Assembly (NCBI RefSeq): GCF_001625215.2 | Contig: NC_030383.2 | Location: 2,182,779-2,246,778, forward strand | Reading direction: 5' to 3' | Length of the DNA: 64,000 nt | Source of the DNA: Daucus carota subsp. sativus | Lineage: Eukaryota > Streptophyta > Magnoliopsida > Apiales > Apiaceae | Part shown: positions 21,801 to 30,448 of the stretch, piece by piece | Position numbering within the stretch: the stretch's first letter is position 1 | Layout of the letters: the number at the start of each line of letters is the position of its first letter | Translations under genes and position numbers: made by a program | Notes under the pieces: model-generated | The model's database searches: none | The model's input: the letters and a program-made list of their open reading frames with translations, nothing else | Told to the model about the DNA's origin: nothing

Positions 21801-22609
21801 CTGTAAGAGTCATTCTTTTCTGGGGTCTCCCTCTGATAATAAGGCTTCCTCCTTCCCTCGTAAACCACTAATTGTTTCTCCTCGTTGGTTCCTTCGCCCT
21901 TAGAGGGACGTTTTTCCTGAATGGTGGTTCCAAGGACTTTCTTATTGCCTTCGATCGGTGGTGGGGGACGGCCTTTGAATTCACTTTTGACGGTTGCGAG
22001 TCGATGTTGTTGCCTGATACTGCGGATATCCCGGGCAAGTTCTTCTTCGTACTTTCTACTGGCATCCCGTCGTTGCTCTTCGGTTAAAGATTTGTCGATG
22101 TATTGGGAGATCACGATTTTAGCTTGTCTTTGGTCTTCAAGGGGACGTCGCGTCCCGGGTGTGTCGTAATGCAAGCTCCGGGGTGTTATAGTACGAAACC
22201 TATCATCTGCCTTCTTGTTTGATTCTGGTGGTTCTGTTATAGATTCTTTTCCCTGGCGATGTGTCCCATGGGAGGACCTTCCCTTGCTCTTATCTCCTCC
22301 AATGTGGTGACGACGATTCTGCTCGTGTGGCTTCCCGGTGTCTTTTGATAGTGACCGTACCACTTCTTCCATGGAGTCCAGGCGGGTGGAGACAGCTTTC
22401 ATGGTATTGGTGAAGGCGGCGAAGGTGTCGAAGATCTGGGTGTTGGACATCATGATGGGTGCTTGAATTGTCGTCAAGGGAGTATTGAGTAGGGATTGTT
22501 GATTATCGGACGGTGGCGGTGGTGGCACATCAGTGATCTCGATGACAGTTGGGTCCACCGGAGCCTTCTGGTTCTGATCCATAGCGTCGTTCATCATATC
22601 CTGAGACAT
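15884..22609 (-). CDS. Gag-Pol polyprotein, Ty3/Gypsy Tat type
   Basis: One uninterrupted frame of 2241 codons starting at ATG 22609, 45 nt beyond the 5' LTR. An in-frame TTG at 22630 is not a credible start. Approximate residues: basic and PPQGN-repeat proline region 230-400; retrotransposon gag core 430-560 (ADLRxNG-like entry, HQWFQKI); cysteine/histidine knuckle near 700 (CAYHESHGHDTHEC); aspartic protease near 855 (VFVDNGSSVNLL); reverse transcriptase 1250-1430 with the catalytic YVDD near 1378; first RNase H 1470-1600; second RNase H 1665-1800 with NVDGA, NDAEYEAL, HSDSMLV and EADSLA carrying the acidic residues; integrase zinc finger 1890-1940 and DDE core 1963-2060. No chromodomain follows. 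All key motifs are present, so the element looks coding-competent. Confidence 0.95.
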   Translation of the reverse strand: MSQDMMNDAMDQNQKAPVDPTVIEITDVPPPPPSDNQQSLLNTPLTTIQAPIMMSNTQIFDTFAAFTNTMKAVSTRLDSMEEVVRSLSKDTGKPHEQNRRHHIGGDKSKGRSSHGTHRQGKESITEPPESNKKADDRFRTITPRSLHYDTPGTRRPLEDQRQAKIVISQYIDKSLTEEQRRDASRKYEEELARDIRSIRQQHRLATVKSEFKGRPPPPIEGNKKVLGTTIQEKRPSKGEGTNEEKQLVVYEGRRKPYYQRETPEKNDSYRQNRPLLPPRDRGYRQGFSRYYHSGYRQNSSQDYRQDYLRPPPRHHRRPTPPMYRSSTSQSYRRSTPTNDRGPTPQGNLPPPQGNLPSPPQGNLPPPQGNLPPPPQGNRPPPQGNPVMIAGLDGVSVDALKGLLVQFGVQGHTVPEEAASPFSTAVRQSPLPATFRGTGDLRYNGTTDPAEYIGRFTTEMELHQVSDLTKCRLLASTLRGNAHQWFQKIGPGSIGSWEQMRRMFLTQFQSSIHYAPPVTTLANIRQKEGETLQAYFRRFNAEVPQVRGAIDETVKNFLIAGVRVGTDFWKALQRKEPPTLAALYLLAEPYKREEEALASITRHDSSSSRTSRQRKRDRTPSPRKEKKNTVNALDIRPVSEERNSPPRQPSPIRRRSDIDHYTPLVASIEHIFEVNKKSGIFKKPNPLTSTQVKDKKKFCAYHESHGHDTHECRQLKEEIEQLIRNGKLMDWVVREVRKHKDTPIITLIPEAESEAPASSEPPRTAREGSIHTIFGGPHVGGDSRSAMDRYAREARQPPLTNVFRLSERPPKLFKGEDTQIIFSEEDARWVHHPHADALVVNVRIGSRNVHRVFVDNGSSVNLLYYSTFQKMGLLDKDMTRKTTYLYGFTGDAIRVKGTIWLPVTLGEDPVSATQVADFMIVEAPAYYNALIGRPILKDMRVVTSIYHLSMKFPTPRGVGCIKGCQYDSRDCYNRTIKTASKFKADIDPDEEMLDFEEENAEETKRSFRPLRFTKASTSMIYTVQFPEEENPQQIGWEEEKQKRLEWKETVTTLPNQTILQIEGPPPVPSDTFIEGIVEEASEDETEEQKLMRARKGKMVIDDLALHPSSYPRLPPFEGESSKSADTVHPKDDDDDLRDVDLDPRLPETLQKVGPAEDTVGILVDENDATKVLFIGIRLDNLMRKEMVDFLKSNLDVFAWSHADMTGIDPNIMCHHLNIDPRKKGIRQKRRPISGERAEALKAEVDRLQKVGLVKEAYYPEWLANPVLVKKANGKWRVCIDFTYLNKACPKDSFPLPRIDQLVDATAGHALLSFMDAYSGYNQIPMYEPDQEHTFFITDRGLYCYVGMPFGLLNAGATYQRLVNMMFKDLIGKTMEVYVDDMLVKSKKAPDHIKHLSEMFSILRKFNMKLNPQKCVFGVESGKFLGFMVNHRGIEANPAKIQALLDMRSPSTVKEVQSLTGRIAALNRFVSKSTDRCQEFFKVIKGVGKDFRWTTECEAAFQILKNHLATPPMLAKPLEGETLILYLAVSDYAISVVLVREEGNLQLPVYYVSKRLLDAETRYTNMERLVFALLLAARKLRPYFQAHKIEVQTSYPLRQVLYKPEASGRMLKWAVELGQFDIEYKPRSSIKGQALADFILEFPNDPVLVDEISSSEVEVKTGEEEEASYPWWVMNVDGAVNQDGVGAGILLTSPEGRKFKNAIHLGFPATNNDAEYEALIAGLRLAKELGVQIIAIHSDSMLVVYQVNGGYQVKAYRTELYMNLVRKLIENFKTVRLEQIPRENNAEADSLAKAASQKDPGVLGMIPLELLDHPSVPEAEIHQIEAKEAVDTWMTPIWSYIKNGTLPEDKMEARKLRYKAARYVDYEGSLYKRGFNQPLLKCIGGDECNYILREVHEGICGNHSGGSSLAQKILRQGYYWPTLKEDALKFAKACDKCQRFANYVNSPAAPLTSLMSPWPFAMWGIDLIGELPKGKGGVKYAVLAVDYFTKWTEAEPLATITAKKLVEFVYRAIVCRFGIPYKLISDNGKQFDCKEMRELCDNLGIKKGFSAVSHPQSNGQTEAVNKIIKHTLKAKLEDKKGNCPEELPNVLWSYNTTPRTTTEESPFNLTYGCEAMIPVELGAGSFRRDNFNPEVNEVNHRLHLDMLEETRSGAQLRIASYQQRVARHYNTKVKARPFQVGDLVLRRVMPNTKVASHGVFGANWEGPYKVRVVLFSGTYYLADLEGRDIPRAWNAEHLKKYYQ

Positions 22610-22634
22610 CCTTCCTCCAATAGATGTCAAAAGC

Positions 22635-22652
22635 CCCTCCTTCTAGCGCCAA
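22635..22652 (-). other. Primer-binding site of the Gypsy element
   Basis: Two bases after the 5' LTR the minus strand reads TGGCGCTAGAAGGAGGGG. The leading TGG pairs with a tRNA CCA end. I have not identified which tRNA. Confidence 0.7.
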
Positions 22653-22653
22653 T

Positions 22654-23488
22654 TGTTAACGGAGGAATCTGGTGATAACAAGATTCGGGGAGGGTTGCTG
22701 GAACTTGTGGTGGATGATGACGGCGGACGACGGAGTATGGGTGGTGATTTTGGGTTTGGCTGAGATCGTTCAGGGAATCAGGGTTTTCTCACAAGAGCGA
22801 AGGAGTATTCGTTCTTGCAAGGGTTGTGACTTATCCCCAAACAATGTGCCTACGTACCCTATTTATAGGGATCAAGCCAGACGTAGTTCTTGGGGAACAA
22901 ACAACCTAATCAGAATAGGTTTCTTATTCCTTGGTTCCAGCGATGGGTCAGCGCCTTAGATCAGACGGATATGGGCTTTCGGAGCCCAGCTTCTTCCAAG
23001 GAGCATGGAACTAGGTGGGCTGGCCAGCACTAGCCCACGTAGATCTCCCCAGACTCAGCTGTTTGGGCTAGCCCTCCGTCCTCTCTTAGGGCGAGGCTGA
23101 TGGTGGGCCTGGGCCCTAGATAAAACAGTAATAACTAGGCCTGAGAACCAGGCATGTTCGGCCCTTTTCCGTACTGTGCGAGGAAGGTAAGCATTGGGCG
23201 AGGTCCTTCAACAATAGGCGAGGACTCTCTCTTGAAGACTTGGGCCGCTAGTCACTGGGCCGTGAAGCCTGATACATGCCTAGGACGAGGGTCCGTACTG
23301 GGCGAGGACACTTATTGGGCGAGGATCATCCTATTGGCCTGGTTCCTCTGTCACTGGTCCTCCCTTCCTGGGCCTCATAGATGGCGAGGTCCATGTAATG
23401 GGCGAGGATGATCCTGAAGATCGGTCCATTCCGTGAATTGAGGCGAGATCTACGCAATCTTCTACCGAGTTGATATTTGGCCATAACA
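22654..23488 (-). repeat. 5' LTR of the Gypsy element
   Basis: 835 bp. On the minus strand TATAAATA lies at 22867-22860 inside a near-palindrome (CCCTATAAATAGGG), giving U3 of about 620 bp and R-U5 of about 200 bp. The sequence is rich in GGGCGAGG on the plus strand. Confidence 0.97.
22860..22867 (-). promoter_or_regulatory. TATA box of the retrotransposon promoter
   Basis: TATAAATA on the minus strand in the 5' LTR, oriented towards gag-pol. The gag start codon is about 250 bp downstream. Confidence 0.6.
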
Positions 23489-23493
23489 GTTCC
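23489..23493. repeat. Target-site duplication (GTTCC), right copy
   Basis: Identical to 9285-9289. It marks the right border of the insertion. Confidence 0.95.
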
Positions 23494-23834
23494 AATTCTA
23501 AGTGTTTTTTGGATGGAGCAACTAAGATTATCTCATAATAAATTCTATGCTGTGAGATTTCAAGATAATCTATATTTTCAATATTTTTGACCCATTCCTT
23601 TCACTCGAAAAATTGTGTAAAAATTTGTTTGAGCATATAAATATCTCGATTATAATTAATACTACGTTTTGTGCATATCAAATTTGTAGGTTTCACGTAG
23701 AACATTGAGAAAGTGGAGATCCTATTCGGATCTCGTAAGACCCCAGAATTGATAGTTTTTATTTTGCTAATTGAATTTCTAGATTTTTGTTGACAAATCT
23801 GAAAATAAATATAAGCGAAAGGCGGGGTACGTTT

Positions 23835-24050
23835 TAGGGTCTTTAAATTGGAAAGTTTGTTGGCTTTTCTGTGGAAGATGTAGCAAATTTCTTTTAGCAT
23901 TTTTAAGCAGGTCAGGCGCTACTCTGACCAGAGGCCTAATGGTTAACCAAAAGGTGTTTCGTCTGCACAAACAAAAGCAAAGAAAGATTAACAAGGACAG
24001 AGGAGAAGCGCAAGCTCAATAACAACATTGATAGCACTTATATAGAGTGA
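23835..24050 (-). pseudogene. CYP96-like P450 relic, N-terminal fragment with its promoter
   Basis: On the minus strand the segment resembles the first ~75 codons of the two CYP96 genes downstream: the membrane anchor (LIFLCFCL), CRRNTFW, RPLV and SQQTFQFK. It has frame breaks and no start codon, and similarity ends near 23835. Just upstream (24036-24050) it keeps CTCTATATAAGTGCT, matching the TATA and leader of the intact genes, but this is joined directly to sequence normally lying after the ATG. The Gypsy 5' LTR begins only about 340 bp away, though nothing shows that it caused the truncation. Confidence 0.75.
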
Positions 24051-24096
24051 TTGGATTTAATCAACATTGTATAACAGTATATGTATAATATTTATT

Positions 24097-24351
24097 CCCT
24101 CCGTCCCCTTTTACATGTCCATTTTGCTTTTCGAGAAGTCAAATTGACCACTTTTTGATTAGATATTACAAATTATCTACTTATTATTTTTAAAATCTGA
24201 AAGTTGCATATTAAAGTAGATTAAATATACTTTCTAATGGTATAATTTTTATTATTTTTCTTAATTATTTAATACATGTAAAGTTCAGTCAAAATATAGT
24301 CAATTTGACTGGTCAAAAGTCAAAATGGATATGTAAAAGGGGACCATGGAG
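24097..24351. mobile_element. Stowaway-like MITE
   Basis: The left end (CCCTCCGTCCCCTTTTACATG) is mirrored at the right end (ATGTAAAAGGGGACCATGGAG). The CTCCGTCCC-type terminus is characteristic of plant Stowaway (Tc1/mariner) MITEs. Inner inverted segments (CAAATTGAC...GTCAATTTG) extend the repeat. No coding capacity. Confidence 0.75.
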
Positions 24352-24648
24352 TCATTGTGTTCCTTTGTAAGTAAGAGTTATGAAGCTATTAGTTTCTGGG
24401 CCTACTAATGAAAGTAATGGATCCTAGTTAATTGAATCTTGTTTGATCTAAAATAATGATACTACTATCTGCTGGTTAGATATTGAGTTTTTGCAAACCA
24501 GTTTATATGACAGTAGATGATAATAGAGGTTTATTCTCACACTTCTTAGAATAAGCACCAATAAGGCAACTGGACTGGAATACAAACGTAGCAATATACT
24601 GGAAAGAGATGAAAAGGTTGTGAGTGTGATTCCTAGAACACGAAAGCT

Positions 24649-26202
24649 TCATTCTGCAGAAGCAGCCAAGCATGCACTTCTTTTAGCTACTGTGACCTTT
24701 AAGCCATATTTCATGTCCAGAATGATGGAATCACTTTGGACTATGGGATGATCTTCGACCACCTTGATGCTGTAACCATGTATGATGGTTGCTGCAAAGA
24801 TCTTCATCTGAGTGAGGGCCATGTCCTTGCCTACACAAAGTCTTGGCCCGGAATTAAAAGCAGTGAATTTGTATGAAGGCTCACTTAGAATGCCTCCTTG
24901 TTTGTTTAACCATCTCTCGGGCTTGAACTCCAAGCAATCTTTTCCCCATATACTCTCCATTCTGGCCATGGCGTAAAATGACAACACGATTTTAGAGTCT
25001 TTCTCCACGCGATGGCCACTTGGAAGAATGTCTGGTTGTGTCGGAGACTTGTGATTAAAAGGGATTGAAGGGTAGAGTCTTAAAGCCTCACATAAAGCTC
25101 CATGCAGATAAACCAGCTTCTGCAAATCTTCCCTGTTGTTAAAAGGCACCAAACTTTTAACTTCTTTCGGTTGCAAATTTTTGTTGATCTCTTCCAGAAT
25201 CTTGGATTCTGCTAGGGGGTTCTTTGAAAGAAGCCAAAAAAACCAAGCTAGACCTGCACTTGATGAGTCTCTCCCACCAAGAATTAAACTAAGCATTGTG
25301 TCCCTCATAAGTTTATCAGGGTTTTCTGGCTTTTCCTTGTCCGCGAATTTCAAGAAAGCAGCTGCAATGTCTAGTTTATCATCCTCATCTGCTACAGACA
25401 TGTGCTCAGAGACTTTGGATGCCACTTGTTGGCGCTTCAGTGATATACATCTATACATGAATTCATCAATTTTTTTCCAGGCTTTGCTATATTTCTTTTC
25501 CTTACCGAATCCCATCAGACTTTGCAGCTTCCAAATGCTTTCAGGAAGTATATGTCTATACATCAAAGCCTCTTGAACATCCATGAGACCGCGGTGGAAA
25601 AAATGGTAAGGCAAATCAACCGAGAGGGTTTGAGGGTCATGGTCTAAAAGCAAGGAACAAATATTATCAAAATTAAGTCTTTGAAATATGTCAAGTAGAT
25701 CCAACTCAATTCCATGTTTGGACGCGTGATCAAACAGTGGAACTAACCCAATCTCCAGTTTTTGCCTTGCAGCCTCGAGTACTGTATGATGAAATTTTGC
25801 ATGAGTGAAGATGGTCATGGTGGTACTGCGACTGACTTCCCAGATATGACCTTCTGCACTAAAGATCCCATCTCCAAGTATATCAAAAATCTTGGCAAAC
25901 TCGGGGCCTTTGGGATAATTTGTGAAATTCTTGCTCAAGATGTAGTTGATGTTAGCAGGATCACAAGTACAGAGCAAATTCAAGTTGGCTAGAGAAGGCC
26001 CTTTGAATTGGAAGGTCAGGTTGCTTCTTTGGAGAACGTATGCAGCAAAGTTGTGTATGTCATGAACATTCATAAACAGGCCAGGCATCATGCCGACCAG
26101 GGGCCAATCAGTTAACAAGGCATTGCGTCTGCACTTACAGAAGTAGAGCAAGAACGACAACAGAGGCAGAAGCACAATGGCAATAACTAGATTGATAGCC
26201 AT
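24649..26202 (-). CDS. Cytochrome P450, CYP96A-like
   Basis: A single exon of 517 codons, start at 26202 (MAINL). Features in order: N-terminal membrane anchor (residues 1-22); proline-rich hinge (DWPLVGMMPG); I-helix GGRDSSSAG near 310, with serine where threonine is usual; ExxR (EALR) near 380; PERF region FKPERW near 430; heme-binding loop FNSGPRLCVGK near 455. The long conserved block NYPKGPEFAKIFDILGDGIF is typical of CYP96 within the CYP86 clan. Clan members are ER-anchored fatty-acid or alkane hydroxylases, and Arabidopsis CYP96A15 is a mid-chain alkane hydroxylase of cuticular wax. The substrate here is inferred only. A TATA-like TATATATAAG lies about 60 bp upstream (minus strand, near 26260). 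It forms a tandem cluster with 31001-32545. Confidence 0.9.
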   Translation of the reverse strand: MAINLVIAIVLLPLLSFLLYFCKCRRNALLTDWPLVGMMPGLFMNVHDIHNFAAYVLQRSNLTFQFKGPSLANLNLLCTCDPANINYILSKNFTNYPKGPEFAKIFDILGDGIFSAEGHIWEVSRSTTMTIFTHAKFHHTVLEAARQKLEIGLVPLFDHASKHGIELDLLDIFQRLNFDNICSLLLDHDPQTLSVDLPYHFFHRGLMDVQEALMYRHILPESIWKLQSLMGFGKEKKYSKAWKKIDEFMYRCISLKRQQVASKVSEHMSVADEDDKLDIAAAFLKFADKEKPENPDKLMRDTMLSLILGGRDSSSAGLAWFFWLLSKNPLAESKILEEINKNLQPKEVKSLVPFNNREDLQKLVYLHGALCEALRLYPSIPFNHKSPTQPDILPSGHRVEKDSKIVLSFYAMARMESIWGKDCLEFKPERWLNKQGGILSEPSYKFTAFNSGPRLCVGKDMALTQMKIFAATIIHGYSIKVVEDHPIVQSDSIILDMKYGLKVTVAKRSACLAASAE

Positions 26203-27239
26203 TTTAGAATTTGTAATTTGTTTATCTTGTTTAAGAACTTAAGCAAATTGCAGCACTTATATATAGCAATTGGCAGCACCTAGATATCTACATTTGTAAT
26301 GAATGCACTACTGATGAATTATTGAGAGTTATTATTTACCGAACTGAAATAAATTTACAAGACATCTCATGTCAATTGTGTATGATGAATAGCTAGCAGA
26401 AATCATGCGTCGTCTAAGCAACTTGTCCATACCGTTACCAACAGTTTCTCTCTGTCCGTTCATTGAAAACCTCCACGACCCCTTCCCGTAGTTTATGCTC
26501 TTCTAAAATTCAATACTCTCGGCCCCCCTCCCCCCATCTCCGGACAGTACTCATCACCTACTCACGGCTAGCTGCAAGCTGTAACCTAACTAATTATCCA
26601 GTGTCTGAGTTAATAGTCCTATCGTTTCACCTGAAATGCGGATACTAAGACCTGCTATACAATTTGATGTTTATGACTTTACCAAAACAAATTGAGTTCT
26701 GTAAAAGTTTCATGTGGCTCTTAAAACAGAAGGTCTACAGCATGTCTTCAAGGAAACTGCAAAAACGTTTTAGCTACCTGAAGATCTCTGTTAATAACGA
26801 TCCGGTTAGGTTCTGAAATTGAACTGATAGGCGTTCGTTTCATGATTAATGAGCCCGGTTAACGGAAATCAGAACCTCAACCTTTGGCTAGTAGAGTACA
26901 GTCCTGGAAACTAGTAGATTTAATTATTTCTGGCCGAAAATTTAGGTCCAGGAGGACATTATATCTACCTCCTGACTTACTCACCACCCTAATGAATGTT
27001 ACTATTTATGAAGGCTCCAGCCACATGCATTTTCCGATCATCTCGGTCAGGCTTTAATTAAGATTCTTCATTTCATTTTCTGAAGTCTGTTTTATCCTGG
27101 TAATCTGGACACAGCAGAATACCAGAACTTTTCTCCAATGACATGCTATTTTTCTAAATGATCGACTCATTTTGTATATTATTTTTTGTTTTATCTGATT
27201 TTGCAGGAGTCCAGCTTTTTGTTATTTAATTTTTGAGTA
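26203..27239. other. Intergenic, upstream of the first CYP96 gene
   Basis: The proximal 70 bp hold the likely promoter of the minus-strand P450 gene. I recognise nothing in the rest. Confidence 0.4.
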
Positions 27240-27417
27240 GTGCTAGGTGTACATAATTGTGTACATAATTGTGTACAGAAAATTTGTATATAATGAGGTG
27301 GCAAGTGATATGGTGGATTTTAATTGGGGTGGTTGGTGTAAATGCAGGTCATCCAATTAAAATCTGCCATTTGTCATTATGTACATGTTTTTGTACACAA
27401 TTATGTGCACCAAGCAT
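27240..27417. mobile_element. Small MITE with 26-bp terminal inverted repeats
   Basis: The left end GTGCTAGGTGTACATAATTG and the right end (reverse complement ATGCTTGGTGCACATAATTG) are inverted copies separated by about 125 bp. A TGTACATAAT motif is duplicated at the left end. No coding capacity. Confidence 0.6.
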
Positions 27418-27953
27418 TTTCCTTAATTTTTATTTGTCCAAACAAGTGCAGGTCATGTTTTCTGTTTTTTTTAAGAATTAAAATGTTAATTTTTGAGCAT
27501 TTTACTATAATTTATTATAATGTGACGAGTTTGAGTTTCTGTTATAATATTGGAGAGGTTGGATCATTTTTTTTTTTTCATATATGATTGTAAATTGGAC
27601 CGGAAGAAATAGGAAGGGAGCAAAATCCACTATAAATGCTCTAGAACATGTACGAAGCGAATATAATTTAATATTTTTATTTATAATTTAATTTTTAACA
27701 TTATCATATTCGGAAACAGAAGATGAAAAACCCATCCCATTAAAGTACATTTTTAATTATCTATTATCGAGTTTGTATTTTTATTTTGGGGTATAAACCA
27801 TTCTCCTATGTTTGAAGTATCTATATTCAAATCATATATAAGTTAATATATTAAAATTCTCTATTTTAATCTATCACTTACTAATTAAGTATGATTAAGA
27901 GTATAATATTTAATTATTTAAAATATATAAATAATCATTTTTTCTAATATATA

Positions 27954-29163
27954 TGAGTTGGGCTCAATGGAGACCAAAAATTTTGGAGTCATTAGAGACT
28001 ACAAGATCTACCGTTAAATAATATGGCAATTAATGGACATGATTAAATATTATTTGTCTTGCATTACTTGTCCTGCATTTCTAGTTTTGTAATATTAATA
28101 ATTTACACTATTCTTGCACTACTAGAAAAAGTAGAATAGACATCATACTTCAAACATCAGTTAGAATTGCCACTGATGTTAAAAATACTTTTAACATCAT
28201 TTTCACTTAAACTGATGTGTTAAAGTACTTTAGACATCAGTTATTTATGCAACTGATGTGAGGTACATGTTTAAAAATGTTAATCAAATGTTATAACATC
28301 AGTTTCTTTAAAGTTGAAGTGATGTTAAAGGATATAGACATCAGTTATTAGCTGATGTAAGCAAAAAATTCAAACGATATCTTTGTGGGTGATGTTAAAA
28401 GCATTAAACTTTAACATCGGTTATTAACCGATGTAAATGAGTACAATAGACATCATCCAAGCTTACAGAACTGATGTTAAAGAGTATAATATACATCATT
28501 TACGACGTACAGACCGATATTAAATCTAACAATAGACATCGGTTATTAACTGATGTTAAAGACATATACTTTTAACATCGCCCACAGTAACATCAGTTAC
28601 AATTCTACGGGACATCAGTTTTTAACTGATGTGTATTAGCATATTTCTAGTAGTGTTGTCTAGCATTTCTAGTAATGTATTATTAATATTCTTGTCCCGC
28701 ATTTCTTGTTTTTAGTTTTAATTCAAAACTATGTTTGTAATTTACACTATTCTTGTCCTGCATTTCTAGTAATGTAATATTAAAATTTGTCCCGCATATT
28801 TGTGATATATCTAAGTGTTATTTTGTCTTGCAACAAATTCAATTCGTTGCAGGACAATGACAATGAGTTCAGTGTCAATCATAGCAGTGTCCAACTACAT
28901 CTTTGTTTTGTATGCAATTATTATTTTTATTTGTTAGGATTTCGGTGATTGAACACCAATATTATGGAATTATTATTTTATGTTATGCAAGATTTAGAAG
29001 TACTGCTTGTTGTTCATCGATTTAGAAGTGCAGGACAGGATAGGGAGAGAAAACAAACGTGCAGGACAAAATATATGCAGCCGTTGGATGTTTAATGATT
29101 GGATGACCAGGATTAGGTCTCTACAGTCTCCAAATAATCCAGTCTCCATAGAACTTTCTTCAT
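27954..29163. mobile_element. Inverted-repeat element interrupted by a CACTA MITE
   Basis: About 50-bp imperfect terminal repeats: left ATGGAGACCAAAAATTTTGG...AGAGACTA, right the reverse complement of a matching ATGGAGACTGGATTATTTGG...AGAGACCT. The interior has repeated blocks containing CTTGTCCTGCATTTCTAG, around the CACTA insertion. Both ends abut TA-rich DNA. The superfamily is not assigned. Confidence 0.55.
28117..28655. mobile_element. Non-autonomous CACTA (En/Spm-like) element
   Basis: 539 bp with termini CACTACTAGAAA and TTTCTAGTAGTG and a perfect 3-bp target duplication TTG (28114-28116 and 28656-28658). The interior consists largely of ACATCAGTT/AACTGATGT motifs in both orientations. 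Such subterminal repeats bind the transposase accessory protein in En/Spm elements. No coding capacity. Confidence 0.92.
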
Positions 29164-29310
29164 ATATATATATATTATTATTATAAAAATATAATAATCA
29201 CGAAAAATTTAAATATACAATATAGTGTATATATATATTTGTGTACGAGAGAAAAGTTATATTGGGTCTACATTTAGGTGAGTTCTTTGTGTCCCATTAT
29301 CTAAAATTAG

Positions 29311-29315
<5 letters not shown>

Positions 29316-29345
<30 letters not shown>
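29316..29345. repeat. TA microsatellite
   Basis: An uninterrupted (TA)n run between two transposon insertions. Confidence 0.9.
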
Positions 29346-29351
<6 letters not shown>

Positions 29352-29391
29352 AATTCTTAATTAATATAATTTTTCCTAATAATATAATTAA

Positions 29392-30439
29392 GAGTAAAAT
29401 ACAAGAATGTGGCTAAACTTTACACCGATTTCCAAAAATGTGGCTGGATTTTAAAAATAGCAAAAAGGTGGCCGGCATTTGACTCCGCTTTTCAATTTGT
29501 TGGCTGCCGTTAGAAACGTTAGTTTTCGGCCGTTAAGTTAATTAAAAATCATAAAAATGAAGGGATATTTTTGTATTTTCCGCTGCAGATTGCTCTCCAT
29601 CCTTTTTCTTTCTTCTTTGTTTGATCTCTGCAGAACCTCCTTCTTCCATTCTTTTTCTTTCTTTTCCGTTCAATCCAACGGCTGAACGGCTGAGCTTCTC
29701 TTGGGCTATGACAAAAAGAGGCCATGATCTACATTTGAAGGTTTAATGTGATTTGGTGCTATTGTCCTGATGGTGGCTGTGTTGACACCTTTTTTGTGGT
29801 GTTGGTTGGACCAGGAAATGAGGGAGAATGATTGATTATCCTCTTTTCGTTGTTTGCTAATGTTGTGTTTGGTTGGGGTGAATGATTCCGGAAGGAATGG
29901 AATGAAAAATGAACTATCTTATGGACAATTTTTAAGAAATTTCATTCTTTACTCCATTCCATTCCTCACATCATGTGCTAGATATCACACCTACAATTTA
30001 AGATGGAATGCTCCATTTTCTCCTATCCTCAATTTTTCTCAAATCTCATCATAGCAATTTTGCACTTTCTCAAATTTTTTTCAAAACTTTCTTCCTATCT
30101 CTATTAGTTTCAAGTATTTTTACTCATTTAATTCCATTCCATTCCATTCTCCCCAAACAAACACAACATAAGCCTCTGTTTGAGTTGATGAAGGATTAGA
30201 GCAAAGTTGTCCAAGCTCCTTCTGTTCCTAAGCATGAATCGATATTTGGGCATCTGTGAGAATTTTTTCATAAAATACTGAAATACCCCCAGCTCCGTTA
30301 CATCTGTTAGGATAAATTTAACGGCGGCCAACAAATTGAAAAGCGGAGTTAAATGGTGGCCACCTTTTTGCTATTTTTAAAATTCAGCTACAATTATGCA
30401 AATCGGTGTAAAGTTTAGCCACATCTTTGTTATTTACTC
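29392..30439. mobile_element. Non-autonomous Mutator-like element (MULE), 1048 bp
   Basis: Long terminal inverted repeats (about 130 bp) begin GAGTAAA and share ATGTGGCTAAACTTTACACC and AGCAAAAAGGTGGCC. A perfect 9-bp target duplication TATAATTAA (29383-29391 and 30440-30448) is diagnostic for Mutator-type transposition. No transposase is encoded. It contains a nested MITE. Confidence 0.92.
29861..30168. mobile_element. MITE nested in the MULE, TAA target duplication
   Basis: It begins TGTTGTGTTTGGTTGGGG and ends CCCCAAACAAACACAACA, flanked by TAA on both sides (29858-29860 and 30169-30171). A 3-bp TAA/TTA duplication suits PIF/Harbinger-type MITEs. A related, decayed copy lies near 49.7-49.88 kb. 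Confidence 0.7.
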
Positions 30440-30448
30440 TATAATTAA

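Larger units (their letters stand above)
9290..23488 (-). mobile_element. Complete Ty3/Gypsy LTR retrotransposon, Tat lineage, minus strand
   Basis: This 14.2-kb element is bounded by 833- and 835-bp LTRs (TGTTAACGG...ATAACA on the plus strand) and a perfect 5-bp duplication. In its own orientation it runs: 5' LTR (23488-22654), primer-binding site, gag-pol ORF, long 3' region, purine-rich tract, 3' LTR (10122-9290). Pol order is protease, RT, RNase H, a second RNase H, integrase. Integrase after RT marks Ty3/Gypsy, and the second RNase H plus the long 3' region with tandem repeats point to the Tat group (Ogre, Retand, Grande relatives). The LTRs differ by three substitutions and one 2-bp indel, so insertion was recent. 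The antisense genes in the 3' region resemble the known antisense gene of Grande elements. Confidence 0.95.

Noticed and set aside
22610..22630. Gag-pol start at 22630
   Set aside because: The codon there is TTG. The first ATG in frame is at 22609.
9290..23488. Endogenous pararetrovirus
   Set aside because: The element has true LTRs, a target duplication, an integrase and Ty3/Gypsy Tat features, with no movement or envelope-like gene.
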